This document shows positions 12,781 through 36,829 of a stretch of 64,000 nt of DNA, in pieces. The translations under genes were made by a program, and so were the position numbers. The stretch is from Ianthella basta. Lineage: Eukaryota; Porifera; Demospongiae; Verongiida; Ianthellidae. Each line of letters opens with the position of its first letter. Within the stretch, counting starts at the first letter, position 1. The notes under the pieces are model-generated. The model did not search any database. It saw only the letters and a list, made by a program, of their open reading frames with translations, and was not told the DNA's origin. The stretch is from assembly GCA_964019415.1 (NCBI GenBank), contig OZ025886.1:2905584-2969583 (forward strand), given 5' to 3'.

Positions 12781-14599
12781 GCACGCACGCACGCACACAC
12801 TTGCATGTATCAGCTCAGTGCCACATGTGATGTATTTCCTCCTCTCTTGCAGTTGATCTTGCTTTTTATTTACCTTTGGCTGGAAGTCTGCTCCTACTGA
12901 GTTGCATAGCTCTTGTCATTGGACTATGCTTGTGCTATAAGTGCAGAAGGTATGTATGTGCTTCCTTTTAGCTGCTATAGGAAGTGCCAATGCACCTTAT
13001 AGCCAAAGTAACTACACCCTAGCCAATATTCTGTGAATTGTGCTTTCATGCAGTACTGATACCATTGCATGCATGCACTGTGCACTATAGTGCATATTTT
13101 CCTGCTTGTACTGAACATTTGTGGCCTGTTTCATTTTTTGCTCTCTTTGATTCAATGATGATACATGTCCAGTTCTGGGACTTGTACAGTTAATTATGTA
13201 CTTTGATTGTGGCTTGTCTCTCCATTACTTGTTCCCAGTAGCTATGCATCTTGTTTGCACTCTCTATCTACTGCCTACCTCCAACACAAGTCAATGCTGC
13301 AGTACTTGTATTGTAACAGTTAGGATTAAAGCAGGGTATTTTGTGTTCATAGGTATCTTGAAACTTGAGCAGTACAATTATCCCTTCCCAAATATGGTAG
13401 ATCATCATGTGCTCAAGACCATGTCCCAAAGTGATGCTTGTGGCCATTCTTCAAACATTCTTCATCCTACCACTATATTTTGTGGTCTGACATCATATCA
13501 CATATCACTCCTACCACAACGCCATGGCATAGCTAGTATCACTGCATTAGCAAAAGTACAGCATTCTGTAATAAATGTTGTGTGTGAGTATAACATCATC
13601 CTATGTAAGCACTGCTACTCTGAGCACACCAATATCTAAGTGTGAACTTCACTCCAAGAGAGCATACATAAAGTGGTACAACTCTTATACAATACAATTT
13701 AGTGACCCCACCAGAACTTGTAGCAATCATATTCTGGTACTTCCTGCCCTTCTAACTACGTTACTGCAAGGGATGGCTTGGACACCTAGCTATCAGTATA
13801 GAAGATTTCCACAGATGTCGGTTGTCAGAAAATTACTAAATATTCTGGTACATTCTAGGGCCTACATCTGTGGTAGGCCAAAGTACATGGCATGATGACA
13901 TTTACATACAAACAATGAGGGAGTGGTACAGCAGGAAAACATGGGCGGGAAATATATGATATCGTAGAGGCTCATAGTTGCGTTGATAATACAATGATAC
14001 GAGATTCTTGAGCAAGACACAACTGATAATGATAAATCAATCAAATGCAGGACGTTTCGACTCGAAGGTCTTTGTCAACTGCGTACAGGATCATGCAGTT
14101 GATAAAGACCTTCGGGTTGAAACGTCCTGCATTTGATTGATTTATCATTATCAGTTGTGTCTTGCTCAAGAATCTTGTATCAGGAAATATATATTAAAAA
14201 AAATAATATAACTATTTACCTATCTACACACACACATTAGTAGTACTTGTTCTTTTTGACTGTTATTGTGACATGCCTGCTCAATCAGTGCATGTGTCAT
14301 AACTGTGCTCATTCTTTTCTTACTGACAGCAAATGTGTGCCTGATCTGACCATCAACATTAATCCTGTAAGTCAAGAGATCTATCTAGTTTTCTGTACAT
14401 TGCTGCACAGTTCACTCTGTTGCTCACATCACTTTTGTAGGACTACTATCTTGAGTTGGCATCAGTGGCTGAATGTGACAAGCCAACAGTTTGTGAGGAT
14501 GTGGACATTGAAAAGTGGGTTGATGATATCACACAAGAAGAAGATACAGCAGTGCCCGAGACCGTTGATGGTGCCAAGGCTTTTCCTGCCTACATCTGA
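2807..14599 (+). CDS. Receptor A: Ig/FN3/EGF single-pass membrane protein
   Basis: Exons: 2807-2867 (uncertain), 4602-4814, 5014-5304, 5394-5723, 6070-6126, 6392-6549, 6893-7049, 7612-7673, 7753-7999, 8250-8297, 8678-8773, 10886-10947, 11073-11313, 11564-11611, 12005-12100, 12853-12949, 14330-14366, 14441-14599. Nearly all are symmetric phase 1, and they sum to 820 codons. Order: possible signal peptide ([13 protein letters not shown]); two Ig domains (Cys...WYKDG...LYTC; Cys...TWFHNG...TYVC); FN3-like domain; Cys-rich segment; Asn-rich beta-type domain plus two EGF pieces ([15 protein letters not shown]), this module present twice; TM helix ([20 protein letters not shown]); 66-residue tail with YLEL and ECDKPTVC. 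Many NxS/T sites indicate an extracellular glycoprotein, so a cell-surface recognition or adhesion receptor is inferred. No kinase or ITAM is present. The start is weak: the 2867 donor is poor, and an alternative ATG at 4457 is in frame with the first Ig exon without splicing. Confidence 0.75.
3971..4010. repeat. Short interstitial telomere-like repeat
   Basis: About six CTAAC(A/C)-type units, including CTAACCCTAACACTAATCC, match the C-rich strand of the animal telomere repeat (TTAGGG)n with substitutions. It lies in the presumed first intron of receptor A and is too short and imperfect to be a telomere. Confidence 0.55.
5942..5992. repeat. Perfect 13-bp inverted repeat hairpin
   Basis: ATCGGTTGTTAAG at 5942-5954 is matched exactly by CTTAACAACCGAT at 5980-5992, with a 25-nt spacer. 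It sits in the intron after the FN3 exon of receptor A. This is probably a minimal remnant of a TIR element, or a foldback; no target duplication is certain. Confidence 0.6.
7150..7510 (+). repeat. Dispersed repeat, copy 1 (second at 8850-9160)
   Basis: Starting at TTTGTTGTGACACTCTTCTGA, this block matches 8850-9160 for about 230 bp, then less closely to a shared GGTCTTCCAC..TGGATT stretch. Both copies lie in receptor A introns, in the same orientation. Copy 1 holds an aspartic-protease-like piece described separately; copy 2 lacks most of it. Confidence 0.65.
7331..7446 (+). mobile_element. Fossil retropepsin-like piece of a Ty3/gypsy-type element
   Basis: The translation contains [13 protein letters not shown], the DTGA active-site context typical of the retropepsin of LTR retrotransposons. 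The fragment is about 35 codons, isolated and flanked by no LTRs or other pol domains that I can see. It is an old broken relic in an intron of receptor A, carried within the dispersed repeat. A chance match is possible but unlikely given the exact motif. Confidence 0.5.
7505..8800 (+). repeat. Exon module duplication in receptor A, copy 1 (copy 2: 10745-12130)
   Basis: Four exons (62, about 245, 48 and 96 nt) and their introns occur twice in the same order. Copy 1 exons are 7612-7673, 7753-7999, 8250-8297 and 8678-8773. Copy 2 exons are 10886-10947, 11073-11313, 11564-11611 and 12005-12100. Intron sequence is shared too, including a C-run followed by CACACATACAAGAGTGAAC. This is a tandem genomic duplication that preserved reading phase. 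A LINE fragment and the second dispersed repeat copy lie between them. Confidence 0.85.
9930..10735 (-). mobile_element. LINE fragment (RT motif D to C-terminus), degraded
   Basis: Two minus-strand open pieces (9934-10272 and 10301-10534), plus more 5' sequence, match the C-terminal half of the LINE at 55523-57750. Shared stretches include VMSVLLYG(V/S)ETW, the pattern FQM(R/K)CL(Q/R)[17 protein letters not shown] and FSYLGS(E/K)V. The RT catalytic YADD lies near the 5' end and the frame is broken between the pieces. It is a 5'-truncated, decayed copy inserted between the two receptor A modules. Confidence 0.85.
12598..12808. repeat. CA/GT microsatellite
   Basis: An interrupted CACG/CATA-rich tract leads into an uninterrupted (CA)n of about 65 bp and then CGCA units. 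It sits in the intron before the TM exon of receptor A. The long His-Thr and Cys-Val frames on the two strands are repeat artefacts. Confidence 0.95.
13996..14181. mobile_element. Foldback element with near-complete 85-bp arms
   Basis: The left arm (13996-14081) and right arm (14095-14181) are reverse complements with a handful of mismatches and a loop of about 13 nt. Each arm contains a small stem followed by GAAACGTCCTGC in the appropriate orientation, the same module seen at 24114, 58194 and 60345. It lies in the intron after the TM exon of receptor A. No coding sequence is present. Confidence 0.85.
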
Positions 14600-14612
14600 G
14601 GGATACACATAT

Positions 14613-14690
14613 GGGAATAGGAACAGGAACTGAAATAGAATAGGGATAGGAACAGAAATAGAATTAGGAATAGGAATAGGAATGGGGGAT
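14613..14690. repeat. Purine-rich GGAATA-type tandem repeat
   Basis: Imperfect GGAATA/GGAACA units begin 14 bp after the receptor A stop codon and probably lie in its 3' UTR. Confidence 0.8.
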
Positions 14691-16200
14691 AATTTTAGCG
14701 TGCAGTATATGAACACTCATCACCACACAGCTCAAATATGCTTCAATCTTGAGCTTTGTGCCTAGCTACCAGCACTGCTTGTAGCTAGAAAGTCAGTATT
14801 CACATGCACTTTCACTGTCCTTTGTATTTCATTGATAACAAGACATGATGAGTGAACAGCAAAAATTACTGTCATTACACACACTGCACATTCACACAAG
14901 CTAGTTCCAAAGGAAGTTCTGAGTCATTTGTTCCAGGCGGACAGATTAAGTGTAACAACATTAATCATACTATGTAATCATACTAGCAAATAACTAAATG
15001 ACACTGTCCCCACTTAATTTTTACTCTTTCACATGGACCAACTAACCCTGAACAGACCCATGATGAGTGGTTCACATTAAAGAGGTGTACAGTAAAGGGA
15101 CACTGTCTGTATCTCATCAGGCGATCGGTTTTATCTATGCTACACATGCATACACATGCACATGTGGTCAGTTATACACACAAAGGCACATTTAGCTGAT
15201 CCTTAAGACAGCTATATTGCTCACTGCACCTCACTGAGCATGCATATGTTTCCTTCCTTTGATGCCCCATACGTCCTGTCAGCTTTCAGTCCAGAAGTCC
15301 TTTGACAATTACAACAAACAGAGTATAACATGGCCTGCTTCATAGACAGGTTGATTCCACCAACCTCATATTAATTGTATTTATCTCTATAACCATCCGA
15401 CTCACACAATCTTAGAATCTATTCCTCTTTGTTGGTCAACATTCCATGCTAGATATTTACACACAGAATGGAGGCAACTCCAACTTGTCTCTTTTACTGC
15501 CACCATGCAGTAACAAACCATGATTATTAAATGTATGAATATTAATGTTACTGCCCAGTTAATGTAAACCATTAAAATCTTACTATAATGCACCGAATCT
15601 CGGATTTTATGTTTGTTTGTTATACCTCATAAAATCTGCGCCTTACAGGGAATTGGCTCGAGACGCTCCGTGCCAGTTGAGGGACTCGGGGGACAGGTTC
15701 TTAGAGGGGTGTCGTTTGCCTAGCAACCTTGCGGCCGAAAAGCGAGATGTCCTTCGTCAATTCTCCGCGGACCAACAGGCCATTTTTAACATTATCGACC
15801 GGCCCTTCCACTACCGGTCATTGGCGTACTTGATACGACCCATGCCAGTTAAAGGAGTGTGGGTACATGAGCTTAGAAGGGTGACGGTCACCTAGCTGCT
15901 CTGCAGCCGAAGAAAGCGCTTTTTTCCGCGGGCCGAAACGCCATTTTTAATTATTGGTCTCTAGGACTTTGGTTACCGGAGCTCTTATTCGCTGTCGGCA
16001 AACGTTCGAATTAAACTCTACGACCGTTATAGCAGCCAGCCTCCGTTGCTACCTGTGCAGATAGTTCAAAACTGGCAAGGGAACGACTCGCTGGCTTGCA
16101 ATCGGCGGGCATTCAGCTAGTACATAGAAATACATTAATTTTATGTCACTTATTGTGCACACTCTGACAAACAGTGTCTGTGCCCAGTACAAGTACTTGC
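14691..16200. other. Intergenic region with a CpG-rich tandem pair
   Basis: Mostly AT-rich and featureless until about 15640. From there to about 15960 it becomes CpG-rich and holds two diverged tandem units about 180 bp apart. Each has GCCAGTT...AG(A/G)GG(T)..TC..CCTAGC followed by GCCGAA(A)..GCG, CCGCGG and GCCATTTTTAA. No gene, TIR or RNA was recognised. Satellite-like repeat or promoter island are the alternatives. Confidence 0.5.
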
Positions 16201-18110
16201 CAAATTAGTGTCTGGAGGAGGAGTTTGGGCAAGGGTAAGACGATTTATCTGAGCAAAACACACTGCATAACACACTGCATGCATATGCAGTGTCCATGTC
16301 TATGACATTTAGGAGCAAATTATTCACCTATTTGATTGCATTCCATTGGGGCCCTTGGGCCATGTTGTCTTTGTACTTTGGTGTACATTGTTAGAGACAT
16401 GTGCACTTATTGGCTTACCTTTTCTGTCTCAAGTCATTCTTTAAGTTTGCAAGATGATCACTATATATCTGATTGCTGATAGAGACTCACAGTTTCAGTG
16501 AGCATACCTGTAGCTATGTAGCTATACAATGACCAGAAGACGTGGATGTTATACACATAACAATGTAAATGTTTGGAGAATGAAGGCTGTAAGAGGTGTG
16601 AGTTTGTACATAACTGATGAAGACTTTTGTGGCCATATGGTGTATGCATATGAGCAATGTGTGTTGGTATACACAGATAAAATTATAACACCATCCAATA
16701 TAACATGATAAAACCTTATTCAGCAGCTGTCCAGTTGTTGCATCATTTGCAACTGTCTCTTGGACAAATTGTGCAACTTCTGTTTCATTGTTTAGTTTTG
16801 TACAAGAACACCTGTAAAAGGACACAAAGTTTGCATAACTACAAATTAAACTTTAACAATAATATATTGTGAATTTGGAACTTCCTTCAATAATGTAGGC
16901 AGACTCATCTGTGAATCCCAGTATGTGCAATCTATACGCACACACTACAGTACTCAATTGATTGTACCATGCCATGACTCAGCCAGCTGTGCCTAATGCA
17001 GCCATGCATGTCCAACAACAGGTGCTTGTAATGGGGTCAGTGTGGGCATGTGAGCAATCTGTGTTGGTATGCTCAGTCAATAGAATTGGTATTATCTTTT
17101 ACCTTGTACCTGCCACACCAGCATATGTACTACAAACTGTTACTTGTGTAGTGTGGGCACCACATCATCCCACACCACCCCAAACTACAACAGTACTTCC
17201 CACCAACTGCTTTATCCTCAAGACAACCCATCCTACTTTTAAGTCTTACATCATCCCCTTAAAAATTAGACACTTTTAGTATAGTCACTCTATTTCACAT
17301 TTACCAACAACCTATGTAAAACACCCATTTGTCCATTTGTATGTTATCCTATTGCCATATAACTTGTAATGTGTATTATAAAGCTGTTTATTCCACTTTG
17401 ACCATGCATGTCTTTGTCAGACTATGATGTGGTACAGGATGTATTGCTATATAAACACATGATTAGCAGTCAATGACCCCTGTCTGTCAGCTCCATCCAA
17501 TCACACACATGAGGTTACTTGCAGCTGTGTGGACACATTCCTGCACTGGAGACACCGTTACACCTGGCTTAACATCTCCAGACAGAATGTCACCAGACTG
17601 CTGATAATCAGGGATGTGCAGGAACTGGGACTTGGTGCGCTAACATGGCACTTACATGAGGAGGAACCCCCCCCCCCCCCCCCCACACACACACACATAA
17701 CAGACTAGAAGAATCCAATCACAGAACCCCCACTTATCATATATCATCACCCTCCATGCATGCTTGCTTACTGGTTTTGTACCTGGTTTAGCATTGTATG
17801 TGGATTGGTGTATATATCCCTTGCTTGGCAATTAGCTAGTAGTATTTTGGTGATTTCACTGTTCTGTGTTGCTTTGTGACTGGCAGTCTGCATGCCTATA
17901 CAACCTGGTGTATATTATGATGTGTGCTTCATTCAACACCCAAAGTTATGTAGAACAACAGTATTGGGTCACACTTAGCTACTCTCATTCTGTTGTGTTG
18001 GTATATAGTATTGGAGACTGCACAACACCAGCACAATGAACATGGGCCTGAAATGCCTTGCAAATGTCACTCCTTCCCCTCTGTGTACACCAACTCAACA
18101 AGTGAGTGCT
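16200..18110 (+). repeat. Diverged copy of receptor B intron 2 region
   Basis: This segment is colinear with about 20860-21965. Shared landmarks in order are GGAGGAGTTTGGGCAA, AAACACACTGCATG(C), GCAGCCATG..GTCCAACAACA, TTGTACCTGCCACACCA, CACATGA(G/A)GT and GGATGTAC/GGATGTGC. These are followed by CATGAGGAGGA joined to a long C-run, then TGTATGTGGATTGGTG. It is therefore a segmental duplicate lying just upstream of receptor B, without any of that gene's exons that I could identify. Confidence 0.7.
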
Positions 18111-18168
18111 ATTAAATGTGTACAATGCAAATGATCACCATCTAGTAAGGCTGCCTTCAGCAGTGTGC

Positions 18169-18212
18169 GAGGGGAGAGGGCCGAGAGGCGCATGATTGCC
18201 CCTCTCCCCTCC
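18169..18212. repeat. GC-rich hairpin
   Basis: GGGGAGAGGG at 18171-18180 pairs with CCCTCTCCCC at about 18200-18209 across a short loop. Sequence CCGCCTGCTCCGA follows. It resembles the hairpins at 663-700 and 2274-2306. Confidence 0.55.
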
Positions 18213-18556
18213 GCCTGCTCCGAAGCCCCTCGTCAGCAAAATTTAATGTAGCTACCACTTCTATCGGCATAGAACACACAAGTGGTCAGCAGGGTGCTTG
18301 TTCCGTGCCTCTAATGAATCGCATATGGCTGCACTCAATACCACATAGCGTAATTATGTCATCATCAGGCGTGGACGCGTGGGTAGGCAAACACCAGTTC
18401 TTAGCTCGATTCCAAGACCGTGCGTGCATTTTCAGGCCCTGGCCATCTTCCGTTGACTCTACCATTTGGCGGGTGTTTGTGGCTGTACGTCACTGCCTGA
18501 TGTACCTGTAGCTCCGCTATCTGTCTGATATCTGGTCAGCTCCCAGATATATAACA

Positions 18557-31796
<13,240 letters not shown>

Positions 31797-32859
31797 TCCA
31801 CCAGCCATTTGAAATACTTAAGTCTGTCTGCATTTTCCTATATCACAGTATAGCTACCATGCAGTATACACATTTATAGCATACACATAGTACAGGTACC
31901 ATGCATGCAGTATATACACATTTAGAACAAGGAATATGGATGTGATAGAGTCAAAATCCTCAAAATTATAAAATTGCTGTACAATTATCTAACAGTGTCT
32001 TGCCAAAGATAACCAGCATGTTTGTAGCCATGCAAATTGCTAACCACCCTAGGCCTGCTATTTACATTGAAGTCAAACTCATGCAGTGCTTAACTAAGAC
32101 ACTGGTCGCGGCAGTCGCCATGCCCTAGCTATTCAACAAAGCCACAGACAGCTGCTTCGTCCCCAAAACTGGAGGTGTATGTAACATATACTGAGGTAAT
32201 TGGATGACTATCTGTCTAAATATTATAATGAATGTATGCAGTCTGCATAACTGTTGGTTTATTGAAGGGAAGTGTTTGCAGTCAGACAATATCACACCAT
32301 GCATGAGGGAAACTTCTTGTTGCAACTTTACATGCAAATGTGTATATGGCCATCCACCACTGCAAGGTGCCTAGTCAATCCTTCTAGTTGATGCTCATAC
32401 TTTCTATTACATATACACACTTAAGCATGCATGGAGTACCAACATATATTATATAATTATACTGTGAGTTTGCAGATGTTTGCAAGCTCACACTACTGGT
32501 GTTAGGTATGCTGCAAGCTGTGCCATCCTGTAGTGTGTGGAGGCAGGCAGCTACCAGTGCCACTGCTCTCACTGCACTGGGGAGTGAACGTGGGGTTTTC
32601 TTGTCACAAACTGTTGAGGGGAAGGTCTTTTGAAGTCAAGTCAAGTGGAAAGGTGAGCAAGGAAGTGCTCAAGACAGCTCAAGAGGCCATCAGACTAAGT
32701 GCTGAAATGGACTCTGACTGTTGGTCATTGAACTAAAGAGCTACGATTATGTAGGTGTGCACACAGTGACAGTACTTGTGTATAGAAAATGTTAGCTTAA
32801 TGTCTAATGAAGGAACAAGGAAAGCCCTATCAGCATATGCATGGTATGGGCTATAATTA
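31797..32859. other. Receptor B to VWA gene 1 intergenic region
   Basis: Part of the tandemly duplicated block: 31800-32140 matches about 45975-46320 downstream of the unit 3 orphan tail exon, and 32650-32750 matches 46395-46490. Within the latter a short frame reads KEVLKTAQEAIRLSAE and is open in both copies, but no gene was recognised. Confidence 0.55.
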
Positions 32860-33022
32860 TGAGGTGGCGTACAAAGAGATTGCTGCGCTCCGCATCCAAT
32901 TATGGGTAGGCTATTATATAGACGCACTCCGCCTACGGGCGTTTACACCGAAACGTGACACGGTCAAAGGCGATCTGTGAGCTGAGTCATTCTCGTAGAT
33001 CTGATCAATGTTTTAATTGATA
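32860..33022 (+). promoter_or_regulatory. Conserved proximal promoter of the VWA genes
   Basis: About 160 bp upstream of the ATG is nearly identical in the three units (also about 38622-38794 and 46607-46779). It includes GATTGCTGCGCTCCGCATCC, a TATATAGACGCACTCCGCCT-type TATA/initiator stretch and ACGTGACACGGTCAA. In unit 3 the TATATA is changed (TATAATATGTAGACC). Promoter function is inferred from position and conservation. Confidence 0.5.
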
Positions 33023-36000
33023 ATGGCTCGTCTAGCAGATAATGGATTGGTCGTCAAGGGTAAGAACACCCCCCTGCCCCTGAAGGACGTGTCAGTGAGT
33101 GCCTTTGTGCAGGGATACCTCCTGGGACTCCAGTCTGTCCTCAAGTACGAGAACAGCGGGCCAGATCCGGTAGAGGTACTGTTCCGTACACCAGTCGACG
33201 AGTCGTATGCAGTGGTGGGACTGGATGCGGTAATCGACGGACGGAAGATCCGTGCTGAGATCAAGGAGAAGGAAGAAGCAAAGCAGGCATACGATGATGC
33301 CGTGGCCAGTGGGCTGACGGCAGCCTTCGGCGAAGAGAAGAAGGGAGACATCTTCAGTCTCGTTCTTGGCAACCTTCCTCCTGGAAAGGAGGCAGAGATC
33401 CACCTGACCATGGTGGGCGAGTTGAGTATCGATGCTGAGGGCTCCGTCCGCTTCTCCCTCCCAGCTGTACTGAAGCCCCGCTACACCCCCTCAGGGACCG
33501 AGGACCCTCTGTCCCCCGTAACAGGCGGAGAGACTCCCGGGGGGCAGGTCCAACGCACCGAGGCTCCCTCCGTATATAAGTTTGATCTGAGCATTGCAGG
33601 AGCTGAGGGCATTGCAGAAGTGAGTTCCCCCTCCCACAAGATCAGGACGTCCTCCCCTCCTGGTGGCAGTGGCATGCTGAAGGTGGAGTTGGACCAGGGT
33701 GGCCCGGTGACCAAGGACATTGTGATCCTGATCAAGCCCAAGGACCCACACCGGCCACTGGTGGTGGTGGAGCCCGGTGCAGCAGACTCTAATCCATTGA
33801 TGTCTAAGCCTGCCGTGATGGTGAGCTTCTTCCCCGAGATCAAGAATGACTCTGCTGAGGTTGCCTGCGAGTTGATCTTTGTGGTGGATCGCAGTGGCAG
33901 CATGCGTGGCAGCTTCATCAGGGAGGCGGCAGAGACACTGATCTTGTTCCTGAAGAGCATACCAGAAGGGTGCACCTTCAACATCATTGGATTCGGCAGC
34001 AGGTATGAGAAGCTGTTTCCCGAGAGTGTCCCATACACTCAGGAGAATCTGGATAAGGCTGTAGGTCATGTGGAGCGCTTGCAAGCTGATCTCGGTGGCA
34101 CTGAGCTGTACCCTCCACTGGAGTATATCTTCAAACAGCAGCTGAACCCGCACCTCACTCGCCAGGTGTTTGTACTGACAGACGGTAGTGTCAGCAACAC
34201 CGAACAGGTGATCCAACTGGTCCGCAAGAATGCCCACAAATCAAGGTACATTCTTGTGTGAATTGTCTATATACAGAGTGTTGTGCTTGGATGTGCCTGC
34301 AGAGTGAATGGCTGTGTATGTACATCTATACCTTGTGTGTCTGGCCTATACAGGTGCTTCTCCTTTGGTATTGGTTCCGGTGCATCCACTCATCTTGTGA
34401 AGGGTATTGCAGAGGCTGGCCTTGGCACTTCAGAGTTCATCACCAGCGGAGAGCGCATGCAGCCAAAGGTGTGTGCTGGCAGAACAAGATGGTCTATAGA
34501 GACCCAAGCATGCAGTGTGTACTCAGATGTGTGAACACCAGGGTGGCTTGCTTATAGTGATTCCTTATCTGCTGTGCCTGTTATTTGACGGTACCAAGCT
34601 CCCTCTTAATGTTCACAAATGGCATGTTAACTAGATACATATGCACTGGGCTCAGTATACATATGTACTCAGTGAAGCCTGTCTAAGACAGCCACCTGTG
34701 GGCCAGCTCTAACTGACCTTTATAGAGAGGTGGCTGCTCTGCTCTGGTAGATTTCAATGCTTTAATGTTATTTGGGGCCAGGGAGCCTGGCTGTGTTAGA
34801 GAGGTGGCTGCCTAACACATTGACCATCTTAGACAGGTCCCACTGTATTTCTATTTTTTCTGTATTTAATGCACGCCTCCTCTACTGTGTTGCAGGTGAT
34901 CCGTTCCCTGAAGCATGCAATGCAGCCTGCTGTGACTGGTGCTAAGGTCCACTTTAGCCTCCCTCTTGGCTACACGGCCAAGGTGGTCCCTGAGCAGGTC
35001 CCTCCCATCTTCTTTGGAGAACGCACCATTGTGTATGGTATCCTCCAGAAGAACATGCTTGGGAAGGTAGTGAGCGGCAGTAAGGGCACAGTGACCCTTG
35101 AGGGAGAACTCCTTGGGGAGAAGATGAAGCATGCTCTGGAGTTTGAGGTGCCTGAAGAGGGAGCAGCCCAATCCCAATTGGTGCCCACTATCCACCACTT
35201 GGCTGGCAAGGCACTCATCAAGGGGTTGCAAAATGAGGAATCAGCTGGGGCAAAGAAGGCTGAGATAGTGAAGCTTAGTTGTGAGTGCAGTGTCATCTCT
35301 AAGCACACTGCATTCATTGCCATCGATGAGGATCAGAAGGAACCTGTCAAAGGGAGTCTGCAGACCTGGGATGTGGTGGCCCCTCCTCCAGAAGTGTTCA
35401 TGGCCAACTGTAGATCTGGAGGTCTACGCCTAGCTGGAGCCCAATTCGGAGGAGGTGGAGGGAAGGGAGGGGTTATGAAAATAAAAAAATTGAGCTTCAA
35501 ATCATATGGCCATGCAAGAAGAAATAGTCCTGGAATGGAGCCATTTGATGCCATGGCTCTGAGAAGTTGTGGGGACGCAGATGCTTTTGATAGTATTCCT
35601 CCTCCTCCCCCTTGTCCATCTCAGTTTGGTGCAGGTCCCCCTCCTCCCCCTCCTGGGTCAGGCTGGAATGTAATGCCCACCTCCGGGCCTCCTCCTCCAC
35701 CTGCCACAAGTGCCCCAAGTAGTTCTCTTGCAACACAGCCAAAGCCCTCTTCTACCTCTCAGCCTGCCCTTCCTCGCATCATCAGCCTCCAGCTTGCCAG
35801 CGGGGCCTGGAAGCTGTCTGCAGAGCTAGCTGCCCTGCTGGGCCACAGCATGGAGGAGCTGAAGACTGCCTGCCCTGCTGCATGTGAGGGAGAGATGGAG
35901 CTGGTGTGGGCCACTGTGCTGGTGCTGAGCTACCTGGAGAAGAAGCTGCTGGAGCTGAAGGATGAGTGGGAGCTGATTGCCATGAAGGCCCACAACTGGT

Positions 36001-36071
36001 TGAAGAAGCAGCACACCCCAGAAGGACACACCAAAGAGAGCTTCTTTGAGAAGGCCAAGACAGTGGCATGA
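33023..36071 (+). CDS. VWA gene 1: VIT + vWA domain protein (VWA5A-like)
   Basis: Three exons, 33023-34245, 34354-34468 and 34896-36071, give 837 residues. The VIT domain is at about residues 15-110. The vWA domain starts near residue 284 with an intact MIDAS: DRSGSM at 289-294, Thr360 in GGTEL and Asp387 in TDGS. A Gly/Pro-rich linker at about 608-735 includes PPPPPP tracts. The C-terminal segment (IISLQLASGAWKLS...ATVLVLSYLEKK) matches the C-terminal region of VWA5A/5B proteins. No signal peptide or TM is seen, so it is likely cytosolic. VWA5A (BCSC-1/LOH11CR2A) is of poorly defined function; metal-dependent protein binding is inferred from the MIDAS. The ATG at 33023 was chosen because it is the first one and the sequence is conserved from there. 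Intron 2 holds a MITE. Confidence 0.9.
34670..34845. mobile_element. MITE with CAGTG..GCCTGTCTAAGAC ends (4 copies)
   Basis: The ends are inverted: CAGTGAAGCCTGTCTAAGAC on the left, and TACAGTGGGACCTGTCTAAG when the right end is reverse-complemented. Orthologous copies lie in intron 2 of VWA genes 2 (41213-41388) and 3 (48434-48601), so it predates the duplications. A separate insertion is in RRM2 at 51931-52086, where TTACAGTGGA...TCCACTGTAA gives a clear TA boundary. It is a non-autonomous Tc1/mariner-like element by TA target. Confidence 0.75.
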
Positions 36072-36680
36072 CTATGACTGCAGGAAGGGTATAAATGTAG
36101 AATGCAATTTTTATAGTTGAATCAGCAACTGCGTTGTGTACAGATGCATACGTACTTGGCTAAGTGCATATGTATATACATATACAATGTGTTGTGTTAG
36201 CTATTATTACTGTATATACAAGCATATACGTATATGCCTCATCATTGATGAGTATTGTGGCCATTCAGTCAATCTGAAACGTACCCTTCTCAGTGCCATC
36301 CCATGTGCATGAGTGCAAGGATCAATCTATATATATATACAGCTGACTGCATGGAGTTGTGACTGGTGAATTAATTAAGACACACTCTACATATTCCACA
36401 GTACACTGTGAATTGCCCATCAAAGGTATGAAAAATGCCTCAAGTATAGTCAACTGAATTCTGTCTTCAGGTGCATGGGTATTATACATATGAGTTGTAT
36501 ATTATATATGGGGTATGAGGCATACTTGTATGCCTGTTACCACATCCACATGGTGATGCATGCAGAGCAACATCGCATGCAATCAGAACACAAATTCAAC
36601 ACATAGTGAGCAAGATAATATAAGAAAGGAGAGAGTGCATGAGAGAGTTCTTTGACTTGCATTGTACGTAATAACAATAA
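36072..36680. other. VWA gene 1 3' flank
   Basis: AT-rich sequence shared with unit 2 (42680-43453, which has an extra segment of about 160 bp at about 42780-42940) and, more diverged, with unit 3. Contains ATATAC/GTATAT palindromes and GCATGCA motifs. Also present is a TTGATGAG...GAAACG string reminiscent of the hammerhead-like motif, though its stem is poor. No gene. Confidence 0.5.
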
Positions 36681-36829
36681 TCAAAAGTCAGCATCAAGAG
36701 TGAATATATACGTGCTGCTCCTTGGCTGACATGACCCCAGATTTCTGATGCTTCCCAACATGCTTCTCAAAGAAATTGGTTTTTGCCCTCGAGGGAAATA
36801 TTCTCCATGAAATCAAAGGGGTTCTCCAC
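36681..36829 (-). pseudogene. Orphan last exon of RRM2, unit 1/2 junction
   Basis: This matches RRM2 exon 7 (51305-51457) almost base for base, from the stop codon up to the codons for [10 protein letters not shown]. It then switches abruptly to sequence of receptor B's last intron (CCCAGATCAGCACATTAA, compare 31118-31136). It has lost the splice acceptor and all upstream exons. It carries small changes relative to the parent (for instance a His-for-Arg type change in EKRVGEY and an extra T). It is a duplication breakpoint relic, not a gene. Confidence 0.9.

Noticed and set aside
12565-12900. Several His/Thr- or Cys/Val-rich frames
   Set aside because: They are translations of the CA/GT microsatellite; the same applies at 54806-55111 and 55333-55610.
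32533-32736. Frame ending KEVLKTAQEAIRLSAE
   Set aside because: It is open in two units, but both belong to the same duplicated block and unit 2 lacks it. No acceptor/donor pair or known family supports it.
33481-34237. Long minus-strand frames opposite VWA exon 1 (also opposite genes 2 and 3)
   Set aside because: They are mirror frames of a GC-rich, codon-biased coding exon. The plus strand has the domains and splice sites.
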